This document shows, piece by piece, positions 10,096 to 22,900 of a DNA stretch of 64,000 nucleotides. A program made the translations under genes and the position numbers. The DNA comes from Morella rubra (Eukaryota; Streptophyta; Magnoliopsida; Fagales; Myricaceae), in the NCBI GenBank assembly GCA_003952965.2, contig CM025853.1:33577300-33641299 (forward strand), given 5' to 3'. Position 1 is the first letter of the stretch; each line of letters begins with the position of its first letter. The notes beneath the pieces are model-generated. The model saw only the letters and a program-made list of their open reading frames with translations. It was not told the origin of the DNA and did not search any database.

Positions 10096-12407
10096 AAGCT
10101 CTCTGTTTTCCTGACAAATGGCACAAGATCGCAGCAGAAGTGTATTACGAAGCAACACGAGATGTCTCCTCAGTCCTCGAAGTCATATTGCCCTCCAATC
10201 CTCGACCGGTGCAAGCTGCACCAGTACTACAAGCATGGTAAGCCCGTTAGCCCCAGTAGCAGCCCGTAAACCGCACCACTTTGCCGCAAATGCTGCAAAT
10301 ATATATACAAACACGTCAGAACGCCTCAAAAACTGCACCACTTAATTCCTCCTAGCTATTAGATGAATTGAAGTACGTGAGAGGGTCTCTAATTAAGAAC
10401 TAAAGGGGAAACTTTGGAGCTTTGAAAAAAAGTGTCCTTGAAATAAGCTTAAAATCTTCAGTCTAAATTGATATCTAACTCAAAAGTACGACCTTAGCAG
10501 AAACAGTACAACGTTTAGCTTTTATATATTTGTGAGTCAGATCTCACTCGAATTCCATAACTGGATGACAATATTTTTATTAAAAATTTTGTATAAATAT
10601 TAAAAACGAGGTATTAAAATTGGTGAACAATTAAATAAAAATAAAAGTAAAATTTTGAAATGTGTTTAATAAAAGTAAAATTTTGTTAAAATTTTAAGTT
10701 GCCAAACGCCATGTTAATATTTTCTCATCTTTGGAGCCAAAAGGTACATATCAAAACCAAATTTTTTTGAAGATAATAGGATTAATTTGCAAGCTACATT
10801 TGGGGCCCCATGCAAGCTTGAAACTAATGCCGCTGTATTCTATCAATGCAAATTAGGGATCCGATCCCTATTTAAGATTTGCAGTAAAGAAAACGCGCGA
10901 AGCTTATAAATGGCTGAATTAGAACTTATTAGAGAAAGACCAATTATATCTCATGTTGTCCACTTGAATCTCAATCATGCTTTCACACTAATTACCAAAT
11001 GAAAATGGCAGAGCGAGTAAGTTTATTCATTAAAAGGAGAAGAGGTTTTTAACTTTGGATATATATACATCAATCTACAATGAAACTCTATAAATTCTGA
11101 TTGATTTGGTACTTTTTGTGTTTTTTTTTTAAAAAAAATTGCACCATAAAAATTGAGTCAATAATTGGAAAAGGTTTTGATCAAAGTTAGATACTTTTAA
11201 ACGTATAATAGTACTAGACCACATTGTCCTACCTGTCGTTCATGATTTCAAGCTACTATAGTGCAGTGTGACGAAGATATAATAAGGTTGGCGCACCTGA
11301 TTTGTAGATCCGGAAGATCAATGTAATAAAGTTTATCTCGTATGATTGATGTTATTACCTAAAAAAAGAATACATAGCTGTCTAATAGAATCAGATCTTC
11401 CTCGTAGGTATCGAATGCAACTGGCAAAGGGGCGAAGACCACCTTGATTGTTCCTCTGAATAGTAATATAATATAATGTATTTTAGGGCCATCTTCTTCG
11501 TCTTAATTACCTATATATTATCGATTAGAAAGAAAAAAAAATTACCTATATATTATCATCTTCTTGGGTTCTCTATTTTTAGGTCTGGAAGCTGGTACAG
11601 TGTGTGAGCCCAATTCAGTAAGGACCAAGATAGAGCACACCGGTTGATCAGGTCCTTTTTTCTCCCATTGGGTTAGATGAGCACTAGCCACTCTTATCAC
11701 CTACGGCAAAATAATCTTTTCCTGCCACAGGCAAACTTGTTGGGCTCTCCAATTAGTCTCATCTGGTGCAAGAAAGGTAAAAAAACGTCCAATTTCCAAA
11801 AGAGCATAAAATGGTCGCAAACCTAAGGAGTCGAGGACAAGTTGGGCTTTCTGCAGATGTTAATCCATCCCAATCCAAAATATTAAACTGTAAATCGACC
11901 GTCGAAAGTCTAAGGACAGGGTGGCTTGTACGCATCCGTACTCTATCTCGTCGACACGTAGAGCAAATTGGCAACCCAGAGACAAAGGAAAACGACTCGT
12001 TTTTTTCCTTTAGATCCGCCATTGGAAAACGAGCATATTAATAATTAGAGCCCACAAAACAAGTAGCCGGATACATTATGGAGACCAGTTCTCTTGCTAA
12101 CAAGGTGGGAGACCAAATCGAGAATTCGGCCTAAATGAAAAAGAATCCTCAGAAGCCTTGCACGCCCAATAGACTATTAGTTTTGCTGATTCAGTGGCCT
12201 TTGACTGGTTACAAGATGTGGGCATTGGTTTCTGGGAATCCAGCACGCCTCCTTTCCGCCCCTATTTCGGTGACCCGTTCAAAAGGGTTAAACCACGTGA
12301 GTGACAACTATGCTCTAATTGACTAGAACAAATTAAACAAAACTCTTAAACTATGTTCTAATTGGGCCCATGTCATGTAAGATTGTGATCTGCTAAATCC
12401 TAGTAGA

Positions 12408-12438
<31 letters not shown>

Positions 12439-13680
12439 ATGGAGGTCTTTAGGGATTAGGCAAGAGATTCCATGTTTTATATATCTCCATTAATTTACAT
12501 GAGCTCGACCTTTGTTCAGAAAAATCATATACATAATTTGCTGTCTGATACAATGTACATCAAAATATCTCTTTATAAATATATATATAATTTTGTTTCC
12601 AGCTACTTTATCAATGGCAGGCTAACCTGATCACGTGGTTCCTTTGAGCCGTCCGCATCGCCAGCTCATTCGCTGCTAATTTATTTTTAAGTCAAAGCTC
12701 GGTCAACAACGCCAATACATGCCAAGCCCCCTCTGGACTCTGCCACTGTGTTCCCCTCTCTCTCTCTCTCTCTCTGAAAACTTGTCTCAATACATTAAAA
12801 GCTTTAGCCAGATTGCAGGCCAATACTATATATAATATATACTTGACATTTAAATATATTGATTTATCGAATTTTTATTTCGTTTTGCAAGTCAAAATGT
12901 AACTCTGTTCGGCGATTCCTCACCTGTCCTCCATTAAATGACCCCCTCATCTTTTGCCTGCCCCACGATTATTCAAAATTTTCATTTCGCAGCGAAAAGA
13001 AATCTTTTACTTTTTTCATATTTGGACATTTTGGGGTATGCAAGTAAAACGTGCATGCATGGTTTGCTCATCATCGCAGCTATCTCTACTATTCTTGTGA
13101 AAATATGTTGCAGACTTGCAGTCAAAATTACCCGTACCATTTCTAGCCGTTGGATTATGCACGCCAATCATCCGCCTAGAATCTTGTCAGATCTCCCTTC
13201 TGGCTTCTGCCACATTGTTCCAAGAACATCTATGACATATGTCAGGAAATTTTGACCACAACGAAATTGAAAGTAAAGAGGGGCCAGTTTCTTGGAAATT
13301 TCGTATAAAGACTCTCGACCATTTTTTTGTTTTGTTTTGGGTAAGTAAACTCTCGACCATTTCATTATACCTTAAACAGGAAACATGCAAGGGGATTGGC
13401 TGCGAGAAACATAAAGAAAGAACGAAAGAGTTTGTGCTTTTTCATATTCAAAGCCTTGCTTATTTTATATGACAGAACGAAAGAGAGCTTCTTAGCAACT
13501 TCAACTCAAATGCTGACAATGGAGATTTCGGGACCGCATCTTGAGGAATGGATATCATTTATTGGCAATTTAACATGTCAAGACAAAACATCTTATCAAG
13601 GCATGCGTTGCATGAAACTCCCGAACCAAAAAAAAACAAAAAAAAAAAGAAACTATCAAGCTCCATCTCTTCGGTCCTTA
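10096..13680. other. Gene-poor intergenic region
   Basis: No gene could be supported across this stretch. It holds a second AT-rich MITE-like segment (about 10560-10715, ending GTTGCCAAACGCC), a poly(T) tract at about 12413-12438 and a (CT)n microsatellite at about 12755-12775. Short open frames (for example 10118-10345, 11811-12041, 12938-13255) overlap frames on the other strand and show no recognised domain. Confidence 0.4.
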
Positions 13681-13682
13681 GA

Positions 13683-13690
13683 TATATATA
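13683..13690 (+). promoter_or_regulatory. Candidate TATA box of the 13.8-kb gene
   Basis: TATATATA followed by AGCAGC lies about 110 bases upstream of the ATG at 13796, a suitable distance for a core promoter with a short leader. The call is by motif and position only. Confidence 0.45.
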
Positions 13691-13795
13691 AGCAGCAGCT
13701 GAGTGGCTCGAAACAGTAGAGGAGGGTCCCCAGTCGAATTTATTAGCGTTTCTTTTGGTTTCATCCTTATTTTTTCCATGTTAGTTTGAAAGTCC

Positions 13796-14366
13796 ATGGC
13801 ATGCTTAGATATGTACAACTCCGAGCACAAAGGTCGCCAGTGCGCGTCAATGAGCCCAAGAATCTCCTTCTCCAACGATTTTGTGGATATCCAGCAGATC
13901 ACCAAGCCAGAGAGGAGCTCCAGAGACGCACCAGTGTCTTCGGACTTCGAATTTTCCGTGTCAAACTATTCCATGATGAGCGCCGACGAGCTTTTCTTCA
14001 AGGGCAGGTTGTTGCCTTTCAAGGACAATTGCAACAACCCAATGCAGAGGACCACCACTCTGAGAGATGAGCTACTTGTTGATGATGATGCTGGACATGT
14101 CTCGCTGAGGCCCCTAAGGGGCCCACAAGGTGGAAGGGGCTTCTGGGTCTGAAGAGAACGAGCACTGGTTCGAAGAAAGCTGATAAAGTGAAGGTTCCGT
14201 GGAAAGAGGGGTTGAAAGTAAAAGGTCTGCTTTGGTTCATGAGGACGCCCATGTTAGAAAGACTTCACAGGTAGGAAAAAAAAAAGTGCTTGTTTATTGT
14301 TTTATTTCTTTGTGTTCGGTCTATTTGATTTGGTTTCTTCATTCAACGCAGGAACTGTTCAATTAA
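13796..14366 (+). pseudogene. Plant-specific protein of unknown function, two frame breaks
   Basis: The ATG at 13796 opens a frame rich in conserved-looking motifs: SPRISFSNDFVD, SSDFEFSVSNYSMMSADELF, FKGRLLPFKDN and TTTLRDELLVDDD. This is the layout of small plant-specific proteins of unknown function. As written the frame ends at 14152. The expected continuation (WKGLLGLKRTSTGSKKADKV) lies one base out of frame after about 14117-14125 (GGGGCCC). A second one-base shift at about 14190 is needed to reach EGSVERGVESKRSALVHEDA and then KTSQ. A GT-AG intron (14271-14351) leads to a last exon at 14352-14366 encoding ELFN and a stop. Both breaks behave as 1-base deletions. Because both downstream frames still read as protein, these may be sequence errors or recent mutations. 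The family's function is not known to me. Confidence 0.65.
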
Positions 14367-16520
14367 GGTTTTTTCGAGGCACAGTAACGTGCATGGAGAT
14401 TGGGATGTAGTAGCAATATTGTTGAAGGTCATGACAGATACATAAAGGTGTGTGGCATTCTTTTGGGAAGGAAACATATGGGTGTATTTGGATGAACTTT
14501 AGATCTGAGTTGCAGTATTGGTTTGGTTGCCAACTTAGATAGATGTTTCTTTTTTTCTAGTTTAGCTGTTTAGTGTACAAAATGTTTGCAGTTCATGAGC
14601 TTCTGTGTCATATTCTGACCAGTGATATGATCTGGCTGTCTTATTTGATGAGTTATCCTTTTTGTTACCTACTTTTCCCTTAGAAAAGAGAGGATCTAAT
14701 TCAGTTTTGACTGGAGTGCTGTATCTTACCCGTTGATCTAATTGTTTTTCTTTAACCCCCACCCCCCTTCTTTCCCTCTCCCGGCGGAGCTTCTTTAGAA
14801 CGCCTTCTATGGACGGACAGAGCCCTTCATTGAAATGTGTCCATGCGAGGTTGCTCAGGCAACTTGCAAAAGATTCAAAGACTTGATTTTTTTAGCTTCT
14901 GTCGACAAAATAAAAATGAATATCCATACCCGTTAAAAAAAAAACCCTTAAAAAATGAACGTTGAGGTAGTGTGCTATAAATGTGACAGCCAAGCCACAC
15001 TGTTGAGATTGCTTAAAGCTCAGAGTTAAATGAATAACATGAGTTGCAGTGCATCGGGGACCGGTACCGCCGTACCGGGGTCTGGCCCAAACTCGGATAA
15101 ATATCTAACTAGGCAAGCTGTCAACGGTTTCCACATAAAGCTTCAACTTTGAAGATAGGCCAGCCACGTTCTCCCTTCTTTCCTGCGCCCACAGCTGTCA
15201 GCTGTGTGGTTCCTTTCAACATCATTGACGCATTTTCGGGGAAAGGATTGGAGATTACGCAAGTAAGAGACCGATGGTCGACGCTACTTGTTTGGAGTGT
15301 TTTTAGCGTGACATTCAGACCTCTCTGTACGTGATCCTTACAGAACACCCCAGGCTGAGGCCCAGAAAGCCTCTGTTTTGTTTCATTTTTAAAACGAAAA
15401 AACAGTGAAACCTATGAATACTTTGGTTACACCAACAATATATAATCAAAGGGGCTGGAATCCTCAAGATTTTCTAGACGAATCCTTTATCGGCCTAGTT
15501 CAAAATGGTTCAATTTTAATGAAGCTTAAGCATCCAGAAACAACTAGCCACAAGTCATTTCAGGTTACAGATTTGACCATCAATTGCCGTCTTACCCAGC
15601 TTAAAGCTTCAAGAAAGCACAGAACCAACAAAGCAAATCGAGGCGCACTTTTTAAAGATTTTCCAGACTGACCTTACAGCCTTCTTTGCTTGTTTCTATA
15701 AAGCCTGCTCCGGCATTTATCAGATTTTCCAGTCAAATCGAGTCCTTACTCTTCGTAAACACTACAACTTCATCTCATTTCACACAAGTTTCGACAGAAA
15801 AAATTAATGGATTTTAGCTTTAGCACGAAACAGAAACACAGAGTAATTCCTGAATGTTGTCCTAATTACTGTTTTTCATTTTTGAGGCTTTAGAAGTGAA
15901 ATATCTAATGGACAAAAATCAAATTAAAAAATATGCCTGAAAAAAGTTAGCGGCATAATGAGTTTGGGCCCCAATGCTTCATTGCCAATAATTGGGCCTC
16001 TGATAATAGTGAAGTATCTGGCAGGGGCCCAGTAAAGCGTACCTATAGAAATCGAATCAGAGCCTGGATCGCTTGACTAGTCTTGCCCCTGCAAGTGCAC
16101 GATTTGGTAAAATCCTAATTCTTAGATATCCGACATCCCCGAGATCTCACGAAGATCTTGTTGCATGGGGGCGGCTAGAAGTGAGGTTCTGTCTACCTTA
16201 CATCGCAGATTTAGGATCTCACAAGACGGGCCCGGGCTTTTTGACAGAGGCGACGCAATAAGGACATTTAGCTTTAAATCAGCGGTCGCATTAACGAACA
16301 TAAATTTTTTAATTCCATAGTTTCTTTTTCTTTTTCTTAGCAGTTTTATTTAGGCTTAAATGCACTTGACGTGGTATTAGAACATTGCAGATATGTCCTT
16401 ATATTAAAGAAAGTTGGTTTTTCACCCTTGAGTTAAGGTTTTTGTATATAAAATATGCTTCCATCTGTCTCCATTAAATAAAATAATGGAAGCTGCTAAC
16501 GTGACAAACGACGCCCACGA
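14367..16520. other. Gene-free intergenic region
   Basis: No gene is supported. An open frame at 15405-15671 (88 codons) has no domain I recognise. The rest is ordinary AT-rich DNA. Confidence 0.4.
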
Positions 16521-16715
16521 GGGTCTGTTTGTTTGTAAAATTTTGAAAAGCTTAAAATTTTAAAATATTGAATTTGGTGAAAAATGAAAAGAGAGATAAT
16601 TTTTAATATTTATTATAGTAAAAGTAATATTTGATGAGAAGAGATAAATTATATTATAATTTTTTATTATGTTAAAATTTTAAGAAGTATAAAATTTTGA
16701 TTTCTAAACAGTCCC
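16521..16715. mobile_element. AT-rich MITE with GGG(T/A)CTGTTT ends
   Basis: The left end GGGTCTGTTTG and the reverse complement of the right end (GGGACTGTTTA) form imperfect terminal inverted repeats around about 195 bp of AAAATTTT-rich, non-coding DNA. It resembles the elements near 9.9 kb and 10.6 kb. No clean target duplication could be read, so the superfamily is left open. Confidence 0.5.
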
Positions 16716-16784
16716 TTAGAATGAGCAGTGGGTCCCGCTGTAGCCATGTTAACGCCAGGTTGACAAAAAATAACAATTAACAAC

Positions 16785-17540
16785 TCAAGTGAATATGAAC
16801 GGCGCCATATATGGCATTCCGTTCAGCTCATCCCTGCGAAAAGACTTGAGCCAAATTTCCCCCAAATTTTTCCCGAAAGATTGTGAAGGGATTCCTTCCA
16901 CAGCCTTTGTCAGCACACGAATAGAATCCCATCCAATTATTTTTTCATTCTTACTTCGATTCAAATAAAACACTATGATTTAAAGAAATGAACACCATGA
17001 TTAATGGAATTACAGGATGACAAGGAAGAACACCACCAAGCGAACGCAGTTCATGTCATAATTCAGAAAATAGGAAGTCCACGGCATCTTGATTTTGCTC
17101 CTTCAATCCCAATTCTACAAGAAAATCGAACTCCAACTTCTACACCAAAAAGCAAACACAAAAGTCAACGGGCCAATCAAAATTCCACTCGAAAGGCAAC
17201 AGAAAGAAGAGATCTCTTTGATTGACTAATTCAATAAAAATAAAAGAATCATTCAAGCATCAAAATACAGATTGTCCATTAACTGGACCCAGATAAAACA
17301 AAAACCCCAATCCAACCTAAAACACCGTAGCCAGTTGCAGAGATAGAAAAAAAGCACTAAACAAATCTCACAGCGAATGAATTTTTTTTCACCGATAACA
17401 ACTACGGAGTGAACCCAAGGTTTTTCTGAAGCTTTCTTCGAGAAATTGCACTCGATTTGTGAGCAAAGATCGATCGATTCAAATCAAAAGACAACGAGAG
17501 AGATGAAAAGTTTTAGAGGGAGAGAGGGCAGCGCAGTGCA
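16785..17540 (-). other. Possible transcribed leader without a recognisable CDS
   Basis: Read on the minus strand, this stretch has the look of a plant 5' leader: pyrimidine-rich CTCTCTCCCTCT near 17520, then a mixed-composition segment, a possible donor, and downstream a 25-codon frame starting MPWTSYFLNYD (about 17090-17013) and a 62-codon frame at 16785-16973. None matches a family I know. An AT-rich MITE lies just beyond the end. It could be a truncated gene or a non-coding transcript. Confidence 0.2.
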
Positions 17541-18889
17541 TAAGTGGGTGACAGGCTTTCATACGTGGCGATGGTAGGAACTATTGACACGTGGTGCATT
17601 CTAATTTGAGCACACATGGGTGTCGTTGGCCAAGTCAGCAACTCCGGTTAGATTGTTCAACCGAGACAGACGGAAAGGTATTTTGTATATTAAAACCTTA
17701 TCTCAGGATGAAAAACTAACTTTCTTTACTATATGGACAAAAATATAATATTTAAATACTACAAATGTATGAGGTGCATTTAAACTTTTAATTTAAGTTC
17801 AATTCAATTCGATGAATTGCCATCAATATAAAGTAAGTTAAGAGCAATTTTTATGGAATATCCAGACTCTGTCTCTCGTTCATATCTCTTTCACTGAGCG
17901 AATATTCAAAAATAGGCAGGAACATAAGCAAATTGTTGACGAGGCTCCAAATTGCATGCCTTTTTATATATATTTTTCTTTCCTTTGTGATTTAGGAAAC
18001 AAAATGACAAATTTGGTGTAGAAATGTTCCCAATATATCTTATTCTCGACCCCATAACATAAGTGATATTAGAACTTAAATTAAATTTTTTTTCTTACTC
18101 TTATTAAGCATTTTTACGCATTATTTTCTAGCAATTTCTCCAGTTTATTCTTCTTCTCGGCCTTAATACGATGTTACGGGTTTCGTTTAAGTGGCCGGGC
18201 CCGTCACCAAGGGTCAACCAAAGGACCCCGGGGGCCTAGGGCGCGAAGACAGCTTGTAATTTTTATTTATTTTTGTTAACCGAAGACAGCTTGTATTTGT
18301 ATTTTCTAGCCAACGTCCCTGGTTGTATTTCCAAGCATTAGTTTTCCTTTTATGGAAAGAAAAAAATTATCAATCTTTGCTCACTGTGCCTACGGATTTA
18401 ACGAATCTTACCAATTATGCCAATAAAAACAATAAAACAAAAGAAGCTTACCAATTCTATACATTTATTATATGAATAATCAGAAAGTAAATGCTTACCC
18501 GAAACAAAAGGAATTGGAGAATTAATTATTAATATATAATCAGTTTTGTTATGGGGTTGCACGCAAAACAACAAAATTGAATAATTAAAATCTCCCACTA
18601 ATCGATGAGAAAGTACAAAATGAACTACGAGGCCATGCATAAGGTGTTGTTTGGCTGAAAAAGAAAATTATTATTCATGTTTGAAACTTTGGACTGTGAT
18701 GAAGTTTTGGTTTTAATCTTGAATTTTTATTTAAACCTAGAGAAGCTCAAACGTGCCGAAGGATGAGTAGGTTGTAACTTGCAAGTAACGTGTAGCTTTT
18801 GACAAATCAACTGCTGCCTGTCTTCTCAATCTGGGTATTTATTTTCTTCGGCTTTTCATTCCTTCAATCATTCTCTCCCGAAAACAATC
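17541..18889. other. Gene-free intergenic region
   Basis: AT-rich DNA with no supported gene. A short GC-rich patch (about 18190-18250) is followed by two nearby copies of CGAAGACAGCTTGTA. Nothing else stands out. Confidence 0.4.
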
Positions 18890-19233
18890 ATGAACAATAG
18901 AAAACTCCCTGGAGATATGGCCGATCTGCCTCGTTCAGTGCTTGTCGTGTACCACAACGAGTCAATGTCACTCCCTTTCTTCCTGTTCTACCTTTTTACG
19001 CAACGAGCTCTAATTGGTAATGTACTCTATGTTGTCCCTGCTGCCTCAGCAAGTATGGAAATTACTGCGATGCAGTGATCAAATTCATGTAGAGAATAAT
19101 CTCTGATGCAACATTTCCATCATTTTTTGCTTCAGAAAATATCCCGCAGGATACGAGCATGATCGTGGGCCAGCATTTGTCGCGCTTGTTAAGCATATCT
19201 ATGCGCTGTCTACATGCCAATATTCGTTCCTGA
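18890..19233 (+). CDS. Possible small two-exon gene, unknown function
   Basis: An ATG at 18890 opens a 42-codon exon (to 19016) that ends at a GT donor. A TTTTTTGCTTCAG acceptor places a second exon at 19136-19233, and the phases agree to give 74 residues and TGA. The first part contains a hydrophobic stretch (PFFLFYLFTQRALI). The pattern is consistent with a short gene but nothing in it is recognised, and an ORF of this size can arise by chance. Confidence 0.22.
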
Positions 19234-19988
19234 AATCCCAGAATCGCATCAAACACCGTTCTGCAAAGGCATTTTTATTTGCATCTTTGTGAACCCATTA
19301 ACTAACATCTCATAAGATAATATATAGTTCTTCGTTCTAAGCTTCTAAACACGCTAATGAAGTTCACATAAATGCATTTGACCATCTCTAATATAGTAGC
19401 ACATGGCCGGTTGGTCCTACAAAATGACACCAAGGTGACACTTGCATGCACTAACATATTGGACAGCCCTTAGATTAAGAGCCGTCGGATTCAAGTACTG
19501 TGGTTTTGGTGTGGTGGCAGGCTGGCAGCATGGGATTTGACTAACATGGCTTATTCCTAGGTGTTATAGAAACTGCAGCGACGGCGCAAACAACAAAGCG
19601 AAACCAACAACTGCGTCCTAATATGGTTTCAGTATTAATAATAGTTTTTGTTTTTTTCTAAGCCACTAATAAATAATAGTTATTTGCGGGGAGTATTTGG
19701 TTCCTAAAATGCTGGGGTTATCGATTCTCGTTGGGCTGGTCTTGTTCTCTCTCTCGTCACCTTCTTGCAGAGCACGTCTCTACTATCGCTGTCTCCTTGT
19801 CTCATTTCTCAATAACACCTGTTTTTGTTTCCTCTTAAGAATTTTTTCTGTGCTTGGGCTTTTCAATTTCTTTTCCCTGTCCTGGGGTAATTCTGCTTGA
19901 TCTTGTTCAGAAGCTGTATTTTTTAGCTTCCGGCTAATGATATCTCTTTCAAGGCACTATATGCTCTTGTTTATGTGATCTTTTGGCA
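19234..19988. other. Upstream region of the membrane-protein gene
   Basis: Intergenic DNA and the presumed promoter and leader of the gene starting at 19989. Pyrimidine-rich segments near 19735-19800 and 19880-19960 could belong to a 5' UTR. No other gene is supported. Confidence 0.4.
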
Positions 19989-22900
19989 ATGGATTTGCCA
20001 ACCTATCTGAGTCGTTGGCTGAGGATCCTCTATGTGGTTGTTGCATTCTGCTCTGCTTTCTGTCTGGGTGCCCTCAAAGGTTTTCTCCAACCCAATTCCT
20101 TCTCAATTTGTGGCATAGACAAAATTACATTTTACCTTTTGCAGCTTTCAAAACATTTGTTTAGCGGGGTGTCTTCGTTGTGTAATTTTAGTCTTTCTCC
20201 TTTTCTTGTGCATTTGCTTATGTCTTCGGGGTGTCTTCGTTGTGTTGCAGGTGTCCTTGTGGGTCCGATTGCTGGCCTGATAGTAGTAATAGGGAATGTC
20301 GGGGTGATTCTTGGTTTGTTTCCTGCACATGTTGCTTGGACAGTTTACAGCCTTATAAAGTAATTACCTTTCAAAATGCCCTTTTTTTGAATTCCACAGA
20401 TACTAGCATCCTTCTATAGCGATTATATTTGGGTGGTTTATAGGTTTTCAAAAAATTTCATCTGAAAACACAGATGACATGTTGATTTTCAGGACTAATA
20501 GATTCGATGCACCACTCAAAGTGGCTGTCCTGGTTGCCCTACCAGCCTTATTTTGTTTGTGGTTGGGTCTTGGCATTGCTGGGAGTGGTTTTTTGGGAGC
20601 GGTCTATGGGTTCTTCACCCCCTGGGTTGCTACCTTTGAGGCATTCAGACATGACAACGAGTCCAAGAAATTCTTACATTGTGTCGTGGTAAATATTAAA
20701 AAATTGGGCCTTTCTCCTTTCAATTTTCCGTCTTATTCGGAAGCCACTTTGATTTCCTCTCCCGGAAAGAAAAAAATGTGACTTTTGCATTACATTTGTG
20801 AAAACCTAGGATGGAACATGGGGAACAATTAAAGGAAGCTGTACTGCTGTCAGAGATTTCGCAGATCTATGTTATCATTCATACCCACTTTACTTGGAGG
20901 AGTTACGTGAATCTCCTGGTTCAAATGAGCTTCGGACTCTTAGGTATGGTGTTATAATTGATGATATTTGCTATAGTCCTGTTGCTCCTGTAAACCGAGT
21001 TGTATGTACTGTGCTGGTTGGTTGCTGAGGATATTGGACCATATTTTTATTCAATAGTGAAATAAATATGTTCATTACCTTGGGCCCAGAAGGAAGTAGT
21101 GGCTGGGGAAAACCCTCCATTCAATTGAGCGTAATACGAGAGTGGCGCTTAATTAGAAGCCCAAACACCAAATGGGATACAAGTTTGCAGGCTAACTTTA
21201 CATTGAGAAAATGATGAATAGATTCGAGGGTTGATTTGATCAACCTCGGTGAAAGCAGCAGGTTTTACAGAACTAATTCCTTGGAACTATCTTACAGGTT
21301 GATTCATATACCTGCATGTATCATTGCTGGGTTGATGGGGCTCATGGTAGAAATTCCTCTGTACGCTGCTATTGCTATTGTAAAGAGTCCTTACATGTTG
21401 TTTAAGGGCTGGTTCCGCCTGACACAGGATCTAGTTAGCAGGGAAGGTCCATTTCTTGAAACAGCTTGCATCCCCATTGCTGGTTTGACAATCCTTTTGT
21501 GGCCGATCGTTGTTGTCGGAAGCATACTAATGGCCATTTTTTCGAGCATTTTCATTGGATTGTACGCATCAGTTATAGTATATCAGGTTTGCTTGTACCT
21601 TGATTTCTATTTAACCTACCCCTTCTGTTGCTATGGAACTTACCCTTCAACCTTCTTGCGGATGAAGGAAAGATCTTTCCAGAGAGGTGTAGCTTATGTG
21701 ATTGCAATGGTTGCTGAATTTGATGAGTGCACGAATGATTGGCTCTATCTTCGAGAGGGGACTATCCTTCCAAAGTTATCATCTTCCCCTATCATTAGTT
21801 TTCTCTTAAATCTCCATTGTGTTTTATTAATCTCCTGAAGCTAAACTACCCCTCCTTCGAATTGGTGTTTTAATGTTTAACGGTGACAATCACATTGCTT
21901 TCAGCCAGGCCCTTGTATCGGAAGAAATGTGTCACTCAATCACCTGAATTTTCTTTTAGAGGAAATCCTTTGGCTGGAGGCAAAATAAGTTTTGGTTCTA
22001 CAGAAGCGCCTGCAATGCTTATGCCAAGCCTAGCTCATTCAAGATCAGTTGTGGAAACTATACAAGAAGTAAAAATGGTGCAGGTAAAGTTTTCTATTTT
22101 AAGGCAGATGTGGGCTTTTCCTTGATTTTAGTTTATATTTTGAGCCAGCTATTCAGCAGTTTAGGTCCAGATGATGTATCTAATTTCAGATGTTATGCAA
22201 TGCTAGTTTCGGCTTCCCTGCAAATGAAATCAATGTTTAATGTTGCTCTTTTAATTTGCATACAGTTTACTTACACTGGTACACATTCTTTCTGACCATG
22301 TGACCTTGAGATATCATTCTGACTAATTTTTCTGTCATGCAATGCTATTGTTTTTGGGACTTGAACTGGTAATTTCCAGACTAGGTAAAGGGTCAGGTTC
22401 TATTCAGGAACAGAAAATCTGAGTTTTCTCTTCCTGAATTAGCTAGGAAAGTTGCAATCTTATGTGCTCTTAATTCTAACAAGTTCTAAATGATCAAGTT
22501 GCAATTGGTAAATAAGTAAGTGGGCTTAAAGTAAAAACTAATGGAGACCTCTTTCTAAAGTGCCAAAAAGCTCTTTACTTGCGCTCTAGCTTGTTCTATT
22601 AGTGGTGAATGTAACCATTCCCTGTGATTATGTCAAAATGGAACAGATCTGGCAGAGTATGATGAGGTCCTGTGAAATGAAGGGCAAAGAACTTTTGGAT
22701 GCGGGTGTAATTGTACCAGCTGACCTCTGTAAATGGATGAAGGCAAAGAATAGCGATGGAGCAGCCATTATAGGTGTTGGCTTGCCTTGTTATTCTTTCT
22801 TGCAGTCTATTCTCTATTCAATCAAAGCCAATTCAGGTGGTCTGCTGCTTGATGGTGTTGAAGTAACCCACTTGAACAGACCAAAAGACAAATTGGTGGA

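Noticed and set aside
10118..10345. 75-codon frame starting MAQDRSRS
   Set aside because: No homology was recognised in any of the three frames. It was kept out for lack of support.
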